Shown piece by piece: positions 11,792-20,315 of a DNA stretch of 64,000 bases. Under the pieces are notes generated by a model. That model was given only the letters and a program-made list of their open reading frames with translations. It ran no database searches and was not told the DNA's origin. The translations under genes and the position numbers were made by a program. Source of the stretch: Anaerolineae bacterium (lineage in GTDB: Bacteria > Chloroflexota > Anaerolineae > Anaerolineales > UBA4823); assembly GCA_003130835.1 (NCBI GenBank), contig QEXX01000023.1, positions 1 to 64,000 on the forward strand, in the 5' to 3' direction. Position 1 is the stretch's first letter. Each line of letters begins with the position of its first letter.

Positions 11792-12228
11792 TGTTGGTTG
11801 CCTCCGATATAGATTTCACCATTAATCAAATTGATAGCGTAGGATTTAAGGGGAACATCCGTTGGGCCGTGAATGACGTGCCCGTCAATGGGGTCAAATG
11901 CAGCTTCATGACAAGGGCATACAAAGGCGGCTTTCTCTTTTTCCCATTTGACCAAGCAGGCGAAATGGGTGCAAACGGCTGAATAGGCTCGTAACCCTTG
12001 GGGCGTATTCACGACCAGAGCAGGATAGCGGCCAAAGTTGATCGCCTTACATTCGTTAAGCGGAATTTCGTCTGCTTTTCCTACCAAGACTGGTTCAGAT
12101 GGTTCCTCTTCAAGCTTAGGAGGATAAAAGTAGGCGACAATTGGAGCGGTCAGTGCGCCTAACCCGGTGATAGCTAGGAGGCGCTTAAGAAGTTTCACGA
12201 ATTCGCGGCGGGTGATATTCTTGTCCAT
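11788..12228 (-). CDS. qcrA: Rieske [2Fe-2S] subunit of cytochrome bc complex
   Basis: 146 residues. The N-terminus has a twin-Arg-like RREF followed by one membrane span (about 15-35), as in Tat-exported Rieske proteins. The cluster-binding boxes are CTHFACLV (about residue 86) and CPCHEAAF (about 104), close to the CTHLGC/CPCHGS consensus but with F-A in place of L-G and E-A in place of G-S. It lies in tight order after cytochrome b and subunit IV. It takes electrons from quinol at the Qo site on the outer face and passes them to a c-type heme. The altered box residues may change its potential. Confidence 0.93.
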   Translation of the reverse strand: MDKNITRREFVKLLKRLLAITGLGALTAPIVAYFYPPKLEEEPSEPVLVGKADEIPLNECKAINFGRYPALVVNTPQGLRAYSAVCTHFACLVKWEKEKAAFVCPCHEAAFDPIDGHVIHGPTDVPLKSYAINLINGEIYIGGNQQ

Positions 12229-12231
12229 GGT

Positions 12232-12633
12232 TTAGCTGACTCCTCCCCAAATGGTAAGTGCGATCAGAATAAGCATACCGATGGCAACCATAATGCCTCG
12301 GATTTTTACCAGTTTGCGATCGGTTTCTTTCTTACGGTCTAAAAAGGGCCAAATAGCCAGGAGAACTACTCCCACAATAGGTATTAAGACACCGGTTGTT
12401 TTCGGAACGAACTTCAAAAGTTGATATAGGCCGAGGAAGTACCATTCTGGCTTTACGTGGGCTGGGGTGTTGAACGGGTCGGCTGGTTCTTCTAATCCAA
12501 CGGGGTTTATCATCCCCAGGATACCGATGATGACCGCAATGCCCACGATTCCAATCACAACCCGAAATTCACGCATGAATTGATCAGGGAAGAAGGGGAT
12601 GGTTTCTTCTTTGTCAAGTTGTTCGTGGCTCAT
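12232..12633 (-). CDS. qcrC: Cytochrome b C-terminal subunit (subunit IV-like)
   Basis: 133 residues with three hydrophobic segments (about 25-45, 72-95 and 110-130), matching subunit IV of b6-type complexes rather than a single long cytochrome b. It carries the Qo-site PEWY motif in HVKPEWYFLGLYQLLK. It completes the split cytochrome b encoded just upstream. Start ATG 12633 has AAGGAGTA seven to eight bases before it. The symbol follows one Gram-positive convention, in which QcrC has an extra cytochrome c domain; that domain is absent here. Confidence 0.9.
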   Translation of the reverse strand: MSHEQLDKEETIPFFPDQFMREFRVVIGIVGIAVIIGILGMINPVGLEEPADPFNTPAHVKPEWYFLGLYQLLKFVPKTTGVLIPIVGVVLLAIWPFLDRKKETDRKLVKIRGIMVAIGMLILIALTIWGGVS

Positions 12634-12656
12634 AAGCTACTCCTTGGTAATCAAAA

Positions 12657-13715
12657 TTAGAGGGGTCGCATAACACCTTGACGTCGAACCATCAAGAAGT
12701 GAGCGAACATGAATGCAACTGTCAGGAGCGGGATAATGATGACGTGCAAACCGTAAAAGCGACTCAATGTTTCACCGGTGACATTCCAGCCAACGCGCAG
12801 AAAGACCAAGGCAAGATTGCCAATGATCGGAACGGCACCGGCGATTTCTGAACCAACGGTGGTTGCCCAAAAAGCTCGTTGATCCCATGGGAGCAAGTAG
12901 CCGGTAAAACCAAATGCCAAGGTCAGGATCAAAAGGAGCACGCCGCTGACCCAATTCATCTCGCGAGGATTCTTGTAAGCACCCATGATAAACACGCGCA
13001 GCATGTGGGCGGTACACATAACGATCATGCCATTGGCTGCCCAGTGATGGATGGCACGAATGGCTGCTCCAAACCGCACTTGGGTCTCGATAAATTGAAT
13101 GCTGGCATAAGCCGCTTCTGGTGTGGGTTTGTAGTAAAAGGCTAGCATGATGCCAGTTACGCCCTGAACGACAAAGAGAAAGGCGGTGATTCCCCCCAAA
13201 CAATAAAACCAGCGGAGAGCGTATTTTGGAACCGGCTTCTTGAGGACTTTGGTAAGCGGTTCGGAGATTTCGTATCTCTCATCAACCCATTCAACGGTGC
13301 GGTTGGTGAGTGGCTTCCAAGTTTTCCGGTTGAGGATCACGCTTCCGGTACGGTACATACCAAAAGCGAAGATCATGCCCATTGTGCCGAAAATTGCCCA
13401 GCGTGCTAATGGAGTCCAGAGGTTTTTATTCTCGCCGGTGATGTGGCAATGAAGGCAGGGATCTTGCTTGGGCGGCGGTAAAGTCGCTGAAAGCGAACGC
13501 TGGGGCTGCATACTGTTTTGAAGGATTGTCCCAATTCTGGTTAGGGAAGGAGCATCAGCGGCGCTTGAGGCAGCATATTGATTTTCGGGTGGACTTTGAT
13601 TGGCGAGGACATGGATGGTCAATGAAGCCAATAGGATGGTTGCTAGGATGATACTCAAGAAGAGAACTTTTTGTAACGATCTGCGGATGGGCACTTGATC
13701 AGAATGTTTTCTCAT
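12657..13715 (-). CDS. qcrB: Cytochrome b (b6-type) with N-terminal heme-c extension
   Basis: 352 residues. The C-terminal core (about 165-352) is b6-like: four spans with heme-b histidine pairs in AIHHWAANGMIVMCTAH (spacing 14) and LHVIIIPLLTVAFMFAH (spacing 15, the b6 value). The first ~125 residues are extra: a membrane span (about 16-38), a polar stretch with heme-c motif CLHCH (C87, C90, H91), and a second span (about 100-124). This topology would put heme c on the outer face and return the chain to the cytoplasm where cytochrome b6 starts. No separate cytochrome c1 or f gene is in the cluster, so this heme may replace it. First gene of the cluster. Confidence 0.88.
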   Translation of the reverse strand: MRKHSDQVPIRRSLQKVLFLSIILATILLASLTIHVLANQSPPENQYAASSAADAPSLTRIGTILQNSMQPQRSLSATLPPPKQDPCLHCHITGENKNLWTPLARWAIFGTMGMIFAFGMYRTGSVILNRKTWKPLTNRTVEWVDERYEISEPLTKVLKKPVPKYALRWFYCLGGITAFLFVVQGVTGIMLAFYYKPTPEAAYASIQFIETQVRFGAAIRAIHHWAANGMIVMCTAHMLRVFIMGAYKNPREMNWVSGVLLLILTLAFGFTGYLLPWDQRAFWATTVGSEIAGAVPIIGNLALVFLRVGWNVTGETLSRFYGLHVIIIPLLTVAFMFAHFLMVRRQGVMRPL

Positions 13716-13796
13716 AAATCACCTCTTCTCAGAAAGATCAAATGGTAAGCCAGAATAAAGAATAGCAATTTTGAACAGATTTGTCATCCAATCTAT

Positions 13797-13834
13797 ACCT
13801 GAATTTCCTCAGGTTAAGACCTTAATTCTGAGGG
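13797..13834. promoter_or_regulatory. Palindromic elements upstream of the bc cluster
   Basis: Between the NarL-type regulator gene and cytochrome b lie two adjoining dyads: ACCTGA(6)TCAGGT at 13797-13814 and TTAAG(2)CTTAA at 13814-13825. The latter sits inside a longer repeat CCTCAG/CTGAGG (13807-13832). There is no T tract, so an operator or regulatory RNA fold is more likely than a terminator. The role is inferred from position alone. Confidence 0.3.
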
Positions 13835-13894
13835 TGAATTGGATCGTTTTATTGAGGGATTATTGTTGTTCGAGAAATAAGATAAATCGCTGAC

Positions 13895-14542
13895 TTAAAT
13901 ATCGATGATTTTCTTTTGAATAGCGTACTTTATCAATTCCCCTCGGTCATGTAGGTCTAACTTCTTCATTAGGTTTAAGCGATGGGCTTGTACGGTTTTA
14001 ATCGAAATAGAGAGAATGTCAGCGATTTGTTTATTGGTGTAACCTTCGGCGATTAACTGCAAAATTTGTCGTTCGCGGTCGGTTAAGCCATCTGTCGAAT
14101 CTTGCGCCGATAAATCTCCCCAACGTAGATAATCTGTAACTATTAGTCGGGTAATGGCCGGCGACAACACAACTTCCCCTTTGTGTACCGATCGAATTGC
14201 ACTCAGGAGCTCCCGCGCGGCTGCATCTTTTAGGATATACCCCATAGCTCCAGCAGCCAAAACTTGGCGGATATATTCTTCGTTTTCGTGCATCGTTAAG
14301 ATCAGAATCTTTGCCCTTGGTTGATTTTTGCGAATTTGGCGCGTTGCCTCAAGCCCGTTAAGCAAGGGCATGGCAAGATCGATTAAAATGACGTCAGGCC
14401 TCAGCGAATCGGCGAGTTTAACGGCTGTAATGCCATCTTCGGCTTCGCCGATGACCTCCATATCGGGCTCATCCTCGATCAGCGAGCGAATTCCATCCCT
14501 GAGGATTGTGTGATCATCAGCAAGCAATATGCGGATTTTCAT
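13895..14542 (-). CDS. NarL/LuxR-family response regulator
   Basis: 215 residues. The receiver domain (about 1-120) begins IRILLADDHTILRDGIRSL, with the phospho-Asp in VILIDLAMP and Lys in GYILKDAA. A LuxR-type helix-turn-helix follows (about 148-210: LTDRERQILQLIAEG, NKQIADILSISIKTVQAHR). The ATG directly abuts the TAG of the kinase gene, so translation is coupled. It is the last gene before the bc respiratory cluster on the same strand, which makes that cluster a plausible target. Confidence 0.95.
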   Translation of the reverse strand: MKIRILLADDHTILRDGIRSLIEDEPDMEVIGEAEDGITAVKLADSLRPDVILIDLAMPLLNGLEATRQIRKNQPRAKILILTMHENEEYIRQVLAAGAMGYILKDAAARELLSAIRSVHKGEVVLSPAITRLIVTDYLRWGDLSAQDSTDGLTDRERQILQLIAEGYTNKQIADILSISIKTVQAHRLNLMKKLDLHDRGELIKYAIQKKIIDI

Positions 14543-15577
14543 CTAACGAACCATCTGCAACATGTGGGATGGCACAAAAACGGTTATCCTTGTGCCGTTC
14601 TGTGCCGATGAGTGGATACGCAAGATGGCTTGAATCGACTCGGCGCGTTCTTTCATGCCAAGTAACCCCCATTTGCCGTCGGTGAGAGCTTGTTGTTGAT
14701 ACTCGTTGCTTTCAAAACCAATACCATTATCTTCAATGACCAAAGAAATACCGTTTAACTCTTGTTTTAGGGAAATGTTTGCCTGCGTTGCTTGGGAATG
14801 TCTCACAATATTATTGATGGCTTCTTGAGAGATGCGAAATAGACAAGTGCTAACCCAGTCGGGAAGCGGTAGAGAATCCTGCGGAGCATCGAGGGTGAAA
14901 CGAATCCCGGCGCCTTCCAATCGACTGCGACCATACCAGCGGATCGCAGGGATCAGCCCCAAATCATCTAAGATGGATGGACGGAGATCAAGGATGATTT
15001 TACGTAGTTCCTGGAGAGTGTTTGCTGCCAAAGTGCGGCAGAAAGATAGTTTTTCTCTAAGGTCAGGGGCTTGATCGGACAGTTTGTTTTCTATTCTTTC
15101 CAAATTGAACACCAGAGTAGACAGAGCTTGACCGGTATCATCGTGTAAGGATTGAGCAATCCGTTTGCGTTCTTCCTCCTGCGCACAAATAGCTTGTTGG
15201 GAGAGAGCTTGTAATTCCAAATTGCGTTGTTGAATTTGATTGACTAACAACTTTAGGACAGATGCCAATTCCGCAATGTCCGGATCCGAAGCTTCAAAGT
15301 CTACCTCAGCGGTGTCTGGGTTGGTTTGCAGTTTACTGACTAAATTTTTTAGATCATACAGTGGTTTGAGGGCAGTGCGTAAGATCAGTGCGTTTATGGT
15401 GACACTTAACACAGTGCCAACCGATGAGAACAGGAAAATCAACAGCGGATCGGCTGCTCGGTAGGTTAGATTTCGGGTGATTAAGGTTCCAGCGATAGCG
15501 CCAAAGATAATAATGATCGAATTGCCGATAATAATTTTTTGCGAAATCGAAAGTGAGAGAAACCTTTCTAGCTTCAT
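14543..15577 (-). CDS. NarX/DegS-type sensor histidine kinase
   Basis: 344 residues. Two membrane segments near the N-terminus (about 13-30 and 45-68) have almost no extracytoplasmic loop. A HAMP-like linker and coiled coil follow (about 70-135). The HisKA_3 dimerisation domain has the phospho-His in SLHDDTGQALSTLV (about residue 143). A HATPase domain has N-box ISQEAINNIVRHS and G-box EDNGIGF. The lack of an external loop suggests it senses something in or near the membrane or cytoplasm. It is paired with the NarL-type regulator that directly follows. Confidence 0.93.
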   Translation of the reverse strand: MKLERFLSLSISQKIIIGNSIIIIFGAIAGTLITRNLTYRAADPLLIFLFSSVGTVLSVTINALILRTALKPLYDLKNLVSKLQTNPDTAEVDFEASDPDIAELASVLKLLVNQIQQRNLELQALSQQAICAQEEERKRIAQSLHDDTGQALSTLVFNLERIENKLSDQAPDLREKLSFCRTLAANTLQELRKIILDLRPSILDDLGLIPAIRWYGRSRLEGAGIRFTLDAPQDSLPLPDWVSTCLFRISQEAINNIVRHSQATQANISLKQELNGISLVIEDNGIGFESNEYQQQALTDGKWGLLGMKERAESIQAILRIHSSAQNGTRITVFVPSHMLQMVR

Positions 15578-15681
15578 TTTTGAGCCTAACTATTAATGAG
15601 TATAACATACACATCATGGAGGATGTTGTAGATCATCTGAAGATTTGGGCTGGGAAGCAATTTTTGTGTGAAAGTTCGGGA

Positions 15682-15687
15682 TATAAT
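15682..15687 (+). promoter_or_regulatory. Candidate -10 box upstream of cysS
   Basis: TATAAT 91 bases before the cysS start, in the context CGGGATATAAT. The same 11-base context occurs upstream of the heme A synthase gene (1165-1175). No convincing -35 box is present at 16-18 bases, so this is only a candidate. Confidence 0.3.
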
Positions 15688-15777
15688 AAAAAGGATTTCT
15701 TTTAGAATATCTCGCCTTGGTAATTCGTTCTCAATAGATAAACTAGAGAATATTGTGAAGGAGCGTGAAACCCCTCT

Positions 15778-17157
15778 ATGAAACTTCGATTATATGATAC
15801 TTATACCCGTTCGTTACGTGAATTTGAACCTTTGCGAAGCGATTACGTTGGAATGTATGCTTGTGGGCCAACGGTCTATGATTATGCTCATATTGGCAAC
15901 CTGAGAACTTATTTGTTTGAAGACTTTTTACGGCGCACCTTGGAGTTTAACGGTTATACGGTGAAACATGTGGTGAACATCACCGATGTTGGACACTTGA
16001 CTTCGGATGCGGACACTGGCGAAGATAAAATGGAGAAGGGGGCGCGCAAAGCTGGAAAAACGGCTTGGGAAATTGCCGAAATGTATACCCAAGCTTTCAA
16101 AGAGGATATCCGTCGCTTGAACATTAAGGAACCAACGATTTGGTGTAAAGCTACGGATCATATCAAAGAGCAAATTGAGTTTATTCAATGCATCGAACGC
16201 AAAGGATTCACGTACCGCACCTCAGATGGCATCTACTTTGACACCTCCAAACTGAAGAATTATGGCTATCTGGCGCGGCTTGATATCGATGGTTTACAAG
16301 CTGGGGCAAGGGTCGATGTCGGTGAAAAGAAGTCGCCCACCGATTTTGCATTGTGGAAGTTTAGCCCCAAAGATCAGAAACGTCAGATGGAATGGGAGAG
16401 CCCTTGGGGGATTGGCTTTCCCGGTTGGCATATCGAATGCTCCGCCATGTCAGTTCGTTATCTGGGTGAGTACTTTGATATTCACTGTGGCGGTGAAGAT
16501 CATATCAATGTCCATCATACCAACGAAATCGCTCAAACAGAGGCGTGTTACGGGACGCGTTTGGCGAACTTCTGGTTACACGGTCACTTTTTGCAGCTTG
16601 ATGCAGAAAAGATGTCAAAATCTGCCGGTGAATTTTTGCGGTTACAATCCCTTATCGATCGCGGTTATGATCCGCTTGCCTATCGCTTTTTCTGCATGAG
16701 TGCGCATTATCGGGCAAAATTGAATTTTACTTGGGAAAGTTTAGACAGCGCGGCTTATAGCCTTGATCGATTGAGAAATTTGGTCTATGAATGGGGGGAA
16801 CCCGGCACAGTACACCAAGACTGGGTTGAGCGCTTTCGCGATGAGGTGAACGACGACCTCAATTTGCCTCGAGCGGTGGCGCTGACCTGGGAGCTCACAA
16901 AATCGGATCTCTCACCGGCTGATAAAAAAGCTACAATCTTGATTTTTGACCAGGTCTTGGGATTGAGTTTGGGGGATTGGGAACCGAAAGAAGAGGTCAT
17001 TCCGCCACAAGTGTTAGAGCTGGTGGAAAAACGGCAGCAAGCTCGCCAACAACGTAATTGGCCTGAGGCGGATGCCTTACGTGCTAAAGTGGGCGAGTTA
17101 GGTTATGAAATCGAAGATACGCCTCAAGGACCAAAGGTTAAGCGAAAGAAGGGATAA
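15778..17157 (+). CDS. cysS: Cysteinyl-tRNA synthetase
   Basis: 459-residue class I aminoacyl-tRNA synthetase that charges tRNA-Cys. Seen: zinc-site Cys in YACGPTVYD, the HIGH motif as AHIGNLR (about residue 41), [13 protein letters not shown], the zinc-ligand region [17 protein letters not shown], and KMSKS in [11 protein letters not shown] (about residue 280). A C-terminal anticodon-binding helical domain ends with basic KVKRKKG. Length is typical (about 460). It is followed three bases later by a CooC-like ATPase gene, an unusual neighbour for cysS. Confidence 0.98.
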   Translation: MKLRLYDTYTRSLREFEPLRSDYVGMYACGPTVYDYAHIGNLRTYLFEDFLRRTLEFNGYTVKHVVNITDVGHLTSDADTGEDKMEKGARKAGKTAWEIAEMYTQAFKEDIRRLNIKEPTIWCKATDHIKEQIEFIQCIERKGFTYRTSDGIYFDTSKLKNYGYLARLDIDGLQAGARVDVGEKKSPTDFALWKFSPKDQKRQMEWESPWGIGFPGWHIECSAMSVRYLGEYFDIHCGGEDHINVHHTNEIAQTEACYGTRLANFWLHGHFLQLDAEKMSKSAGEFLRLQSLIDRGYDPLAYRFFCMSAHYRAKLNFTWESLDSAAYSLDRLRNLVYEWGEPGTVHQDWVERFRDEVNDDLNLPRAVALTWELTKSDLSPADKKATILIFDQVLGLSLGDWEPKEEVIPPQVLELVEKRQQARQQRNWPEADALRAKVGELGYEIEDTPQGPKVKRKKG

Positions 17158-17160
17158 AAG

Positions 17161-17943
17161 ATGAAGATAGCGATCACAGGAAAAGGTGGTGTTGGCAAGA
17201 CAACCCTAGCTGCTTTATTGGCTCAAGCTTATGCAGATCGCGGAATGCAGGTGTTAGCCGTTGATGCTGACCCGGCGCCTTGTTTGGCAGGCGCGCTTGG
17301 CTTTCCTCCGGAGTTGAGGGCGAAATTACATCCGATTAGTGAGATGGACGAATTAATCGAGGAAAGAACGGGTGCCAAACCGGGCAGTATTGGGGGGTTC
17401 TTTACCCTAAATCCGCGTGTGGACGATATTCCCGAACGTTTTAGCGTTGTTCATCGAGGAGTCCGCTTATTAGAGATGGGTTCTGTGGATACCGGTGGAA
17501 GCGGTTGTATCTGCCCTGAAAGTGCAATGCTCAAAACTCTTTTTACCCACCTCTTATTTCGCAAAGATGAGATGTTGATCTTAGATATGTATGCTGGTGT
17601 TGAACATCTCGGACGGGCGACCGTGGATTTTGTGGACGCTATGCTCGTTGTGGTAGAACCGACCAGGCGCAGTCTCGGAACGGCTGCCCAAATCAAGAAA
17701 TTGGCGAATGATCTTGGTTTGACTCGCTTATGGTTGGTTGGGAATAAGATAAGAAACGATGAAGAGGAACGTTTCTTGCAGGAGAATACGCCTGGACTGC
17801 CGCTTTTGGGCGTTTTGTATGCCGATTTAGCTGTCCAAGAAGCGGACCGCTTAGGCGTTGCAGTATACGATTATGTCCCACAACTCAAGCAAAAAGCCCA
17901 CGAGATGGCAGAAAAACTTTCAGCGGTAGTGCAGAGGGCTTAA
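17161..17943 (+). CDS. cooC: CooC-type nickel-insertion ATPase for CO dehydrogenase
   Basis: 260-residue MinD/SIMIBI-class P-loop ATPase. The deviant Walker A is GKGGVGKTT (residues 7-15), with VDADPAPCLAGALG as switch I region and SGCICPES holding the CxC motif through which CooC dimers bind Ni. LDMYAGVEHLGR matches the family Walker B region. CooC proteins load nickel into the C cluster of CODH, encoded 18 kb downstream here. It lies 3 bases after cysS and 30 before a paralogue. Confidence 0.9.
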   Translation: MKIAITGKGGVGKTTLAALLAQAYADRGMQVLAVDADPAPCLAGALGFPPELRAKLHPISEMDELIEERTGAKPGSIGGFFTLNPRVDDIPERFSVVHRGVRLLEMGSVDTGGSGCICPESAMLKTLFTHLLFRKDEMLILDMYAGVEHLGRATVDFVDAMLVVVEPTRRSLGTAAQIKKLANDLGLTRLWLVGNKIRNDEEERFLQENTPGLPLLGVLYADLAVQEADRLGVAVYDYVPQLKQKAHEMAEKLSAVVQRA

Positions 17944-17973
17944 CCTTTATTGGTAGAAACGAGGAGTGTTGTT

Positions 17974-18768
17974 ATGACGACGTTTATCGCTTTGGCTGGC
18001 AAAGGCGGGGTTGGGAAAACAACCATCGCTGGCTTAATTATTAAGTACCTTGTTCGTAATCATCTGACTCCAGTACTTGCGATAGATGCCGATCCAAGTA
18101 GCAATCTAAACTTAGTTTTGGGCGTGGAATTAGAATGGACGGTGGGAGATATTCGGGAAGAGATGTTGGAGCAGGTTAAAGAGTCGTTGGCGACCAGTGG
18201 AGCAGCAATTGGCTCGCTGCCGGGGGGAATCACAAAGCGCGAATATTTAGATTATCAAATCCGCTCGGCAATGATCGAAGGCAATGATTTTGACTTGATT
18301 GCCATGGGGCGCTCTGAAGGTCCGGGTTGCTATTGCGCTGTCAATCATAACTTGCGTATGGTCATTGATACCATTAGCAAGAATTACCGCTATGTCGTTA
18401 TTGATAATGAAGCAGGAATGGAGCATCTTAGTCGCCGCACCACGCGGGATGTCGATCACTTGATCATTGTCTCGGATCCAAGCTTGCGCGGGTTAATAGC
18501 CGCCCAACGCATTGCAGAATTTCGGCATGATCTGGACATTCGCATTCATCATGCTTATCTTGTGCTCAATCGAGTGCGGGGAGAAATATCACCCGATTTG
18601 CAAGCCTATCTTGATAAAATGGATATTCCTTTGATCGGTATCTTCCGTGAAGAGACAACCTTGAGCGATTTTGATGCAATGGGGAAGCCACTGATTGAAT
18701 TAGATGAGACATCCCCCTTTTACCTAGAAATCACCCGCGTAATGGAGCAGTTGAGCAGCCGCCAATAG
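17974..18768 (+). CDS. Second CooC/AcsF-like ATPase
   Basis: 264-residue paralogue of the preceding gene. Seen: Walker A AGKGGVGKTT, AIDADPSSNLNLVLG, a CxC pair in GPGCYCAVNH, and IDNEAGMEHLSRRTTRD, which is typical of CooC. ATG 17974 is chosen because GAGGAG lies about eight bases before it; a TTG start 24 bases upstream has no such site. Two CooC-like proteins side by side suggest division of labour, one for the CODH C cluster and one AcsF-like for the acetyl-CoA synthase A cluster. The sequence alone does not say which is which. Confidence 0.88.
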   Translation: MTTFIALAGKGGVGKTTIAGLIIKYLVRNHLTPVLAIDADPSSNLNLVLGVELEWTVGDIREEMLEQVKESLATSGAAIGSLPGGITKREYLDYQIRSAMIEGNDFDLIAMGRSEGPGCYCAVNHNLRMVIDTISKNYRYVVIDNEAGMEHLSRRTTRDVDHLIIVSDPSLRGLIAAQRIAEFRHDLDIRIHHAYLVLNRVRGEISPDLQAYLDKMDIPLIGIFREETTLSDFDAMGKPLIELDETSPFYLEITRVMEQLSSRQ

Positions 18769-18784
18769 GGCCTTTTGCCTATTG
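18763..18784. terminator. Hairpin between convergent genes
   Basis: CAATAGG (18763-18769) and CCTATTG (18778-18784) form a 7-bp stem extended by GCC/GGC outside. It overlaps the stop codon of the second CooC gene and lies before the convergent 425-aa gene. A T4 run sits in the loop, not after the stem, so it may act as a weak terminator. Confidence 0.45.
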
Positions 18785-18820
18785 ACGGCCTGTCCTGATC
18801 CTTGAACTAGCCGTCGCAAC

Positions 18821-20098
18821 CTATTCGTAATAATGAAGGTTTTTGGCTGCAATGACTGCGATTCCGTTTTCGGTTAAAGCCTGTGCCGTGCGGTTGGTGG
18901 CGTCAAATTTGTCCAAAAAGTTCAGTAGTAAATGATCCCAATCGCCGCTGGAAATGATCTCGGCTTTATCTCGGAAATAATCTAGGATATCCGAGGGGTG
19001 TTCTCGATTGATTTCTACTTCAGGATCGCCACCTTCATGTTTTGCGCTGATGTTTTTGACCTTTTTGGCTAGTTCAATCAGTTCTGCACGACGATTGTAG
19101 GGCTGACGTACAATGCTTTTCCATGTTTCGGTGATGTGGTGTTCAAAGCGGACCAAATCTTCGAAGTTCAGCATCTTGCGGATTTGAGCCGTTAGCTCGA
19201 TGGTTTGATTGTTGACCGAGTTACTCCAGTTGAAACCAACCAATGGCGTGCTTCCATCTGCCCGCGAGAAGAGCTTAGCTCCAATCAGTGTCCATAGGGC
19301 AGCATACGGATTATCGTTTCCAACAAAGACCGAGATTTTAAATTCAATATCGACCCCAAGACGATGTAAGAGGTAACCTAGCAGGATTGTACCGGAATTC
19401 AGGTTTAGAACCTGCCGTATCCCGTATGTCGTGTAATAGTATAGATACTCATCGACCCACTTCAGTGCATATTCATTTGGCTGACCAACGCCCCCAAAGT
19501 AACCGGTAATGGTTTCAGGACCGCCGAGATGAATATTTGAACCATCGGTTCCTTTCGTATCCAGTGATTCTACATAGCTGGCGCCGATAATTTGCATAGC
19601 GGCTGCCATTGCAACGAGGTCGCCATCTTCCTCCTGCTCCTTCATTTTCCGAACCCGAATGAAGCGTCCAGGCATGAGCGATCTTTCTTCAAGCGCCTTT
19701 TTGGCAATTGAAATGACCCAAGGGAAATATTGCGTAGCGCTAATCTCTAAAGTGACTGCAAAATCCTCCGCAAAGTTAACCTGGTCTGCACGGTCACCAA
19801 GCAACTTACGGCAATACTCCTTGATGCTAATGAAAGCCCTTTGATCCCGCTGTTCTTGTAGCCAGCGTAGGTCTTCAAGATACTGGGGACATTTCTGGCG
19901 GACAAGATCGATAAGATGGGGTAGGGCAGCAGCTTCTTTGGCTCTTTGATTAATCTGATCTGGCCCACCATATTTCTTGACAACATCGAGAAATTGTTGA
20001 ATGATTTCTGTTTTGGGGTCTAGTAGGACAGCATTGATTGCTTCAAGCTGATTGGCCTCAATTCTTAATCTGTGGCGAATATCTTCGGTCATTTGCAA
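18821..20098 (-). CDS. Protein of unknown function, 425 aa
   Basis: I do not recognise a family. It is soluble, without signal peptide or membrane span. The N-terminal third is helical and charged (EDIRHRLRIEANQLEAINAV). The middle is Gly/Asn-rich and looks like an enzyme active-site region: GASYVESLDTKGTDG, HLGGPETITGYFGGVG, LNLNSGTILLGYLLHRLG, VFVGNDNPYAALWTLIGAK and GFNWSNSVNNQT. The C-terminal part is again helical and ends NLHYYE. These conserved-looking Gly, Asn and His positions suggest a metabolic enzyme rather than a structural protein. It stands alone, convergent with the CooC genes, and its start ATG 20098 has GGGAGT upstream. Confidence 0.75.
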   Translation of the reverse strand: MQMTEDIRHRLRIEANQLEAINAVLLDPKTEIIQQFLDVVKKYGGPDQINQRAKEAAALPHLIDLVRQKCPQYLEDLRWLQEQRDQRAFISIKEYCRKLLGDRADQVNFAEDFAVTLEISATQYFPWVISIAKKALEERSLMPGRFIRVRKMKEQEEDGDLVAMAAAMQIIGASYVESLDTKGTDGSNIHLGGPETITGYFGGVGQPNEYALKWVDEYLYYYTTYGIRQVLNLNSGTILLGYLLHRLGVDIEFKISVFVGNDNPYAALWTLIGAKLFSRADGSTPLVGFNWSNSVNNQTIELTAQIRKMLNFEDLVRFEHHITETWKSIVRQPYNRRAELIELAKKVKNISAKHEGGDPEVEINREHPSDILDYFRDKAEIISSGDWDHLLLNFLDKFDATNRTAQALTENGIAVIAAKNLHYYE

Positions 20099-20315
20099 CT
20101 CCCTTCTATTCTAAATAAACTCTGCGGATGGATTGAGGATGGATGGCATTCTGTGGAAGGCAAGATGTTTCTGGGTTTTGACGAAGGTTTACCTCCTCAT
20201 AACCAAAGGGTTCAGATGTCAAAATTTTTGTTGAAAATGCATTAATTTTATTGTAACTTCAATTGGGATTAGGATATTGGGAAATCGATGTTGGTGGACA
20301 AGGCACTTTTCCCCT

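Noticed and set aside
12772-13203. 143-codon minus-strand frame overlapping cytochrome b in another frame
   Set aside because: Same strand but shifted frame over the conserved heme-b helices; composition is that of a shifted frame.
15578-15777. Possible T-box leader upstream of cysS
   Set aside because: No T-box sequence (TGGNACCGCG-like) or specifier-type stem is visible, and no terminator hairpin precedes the start.
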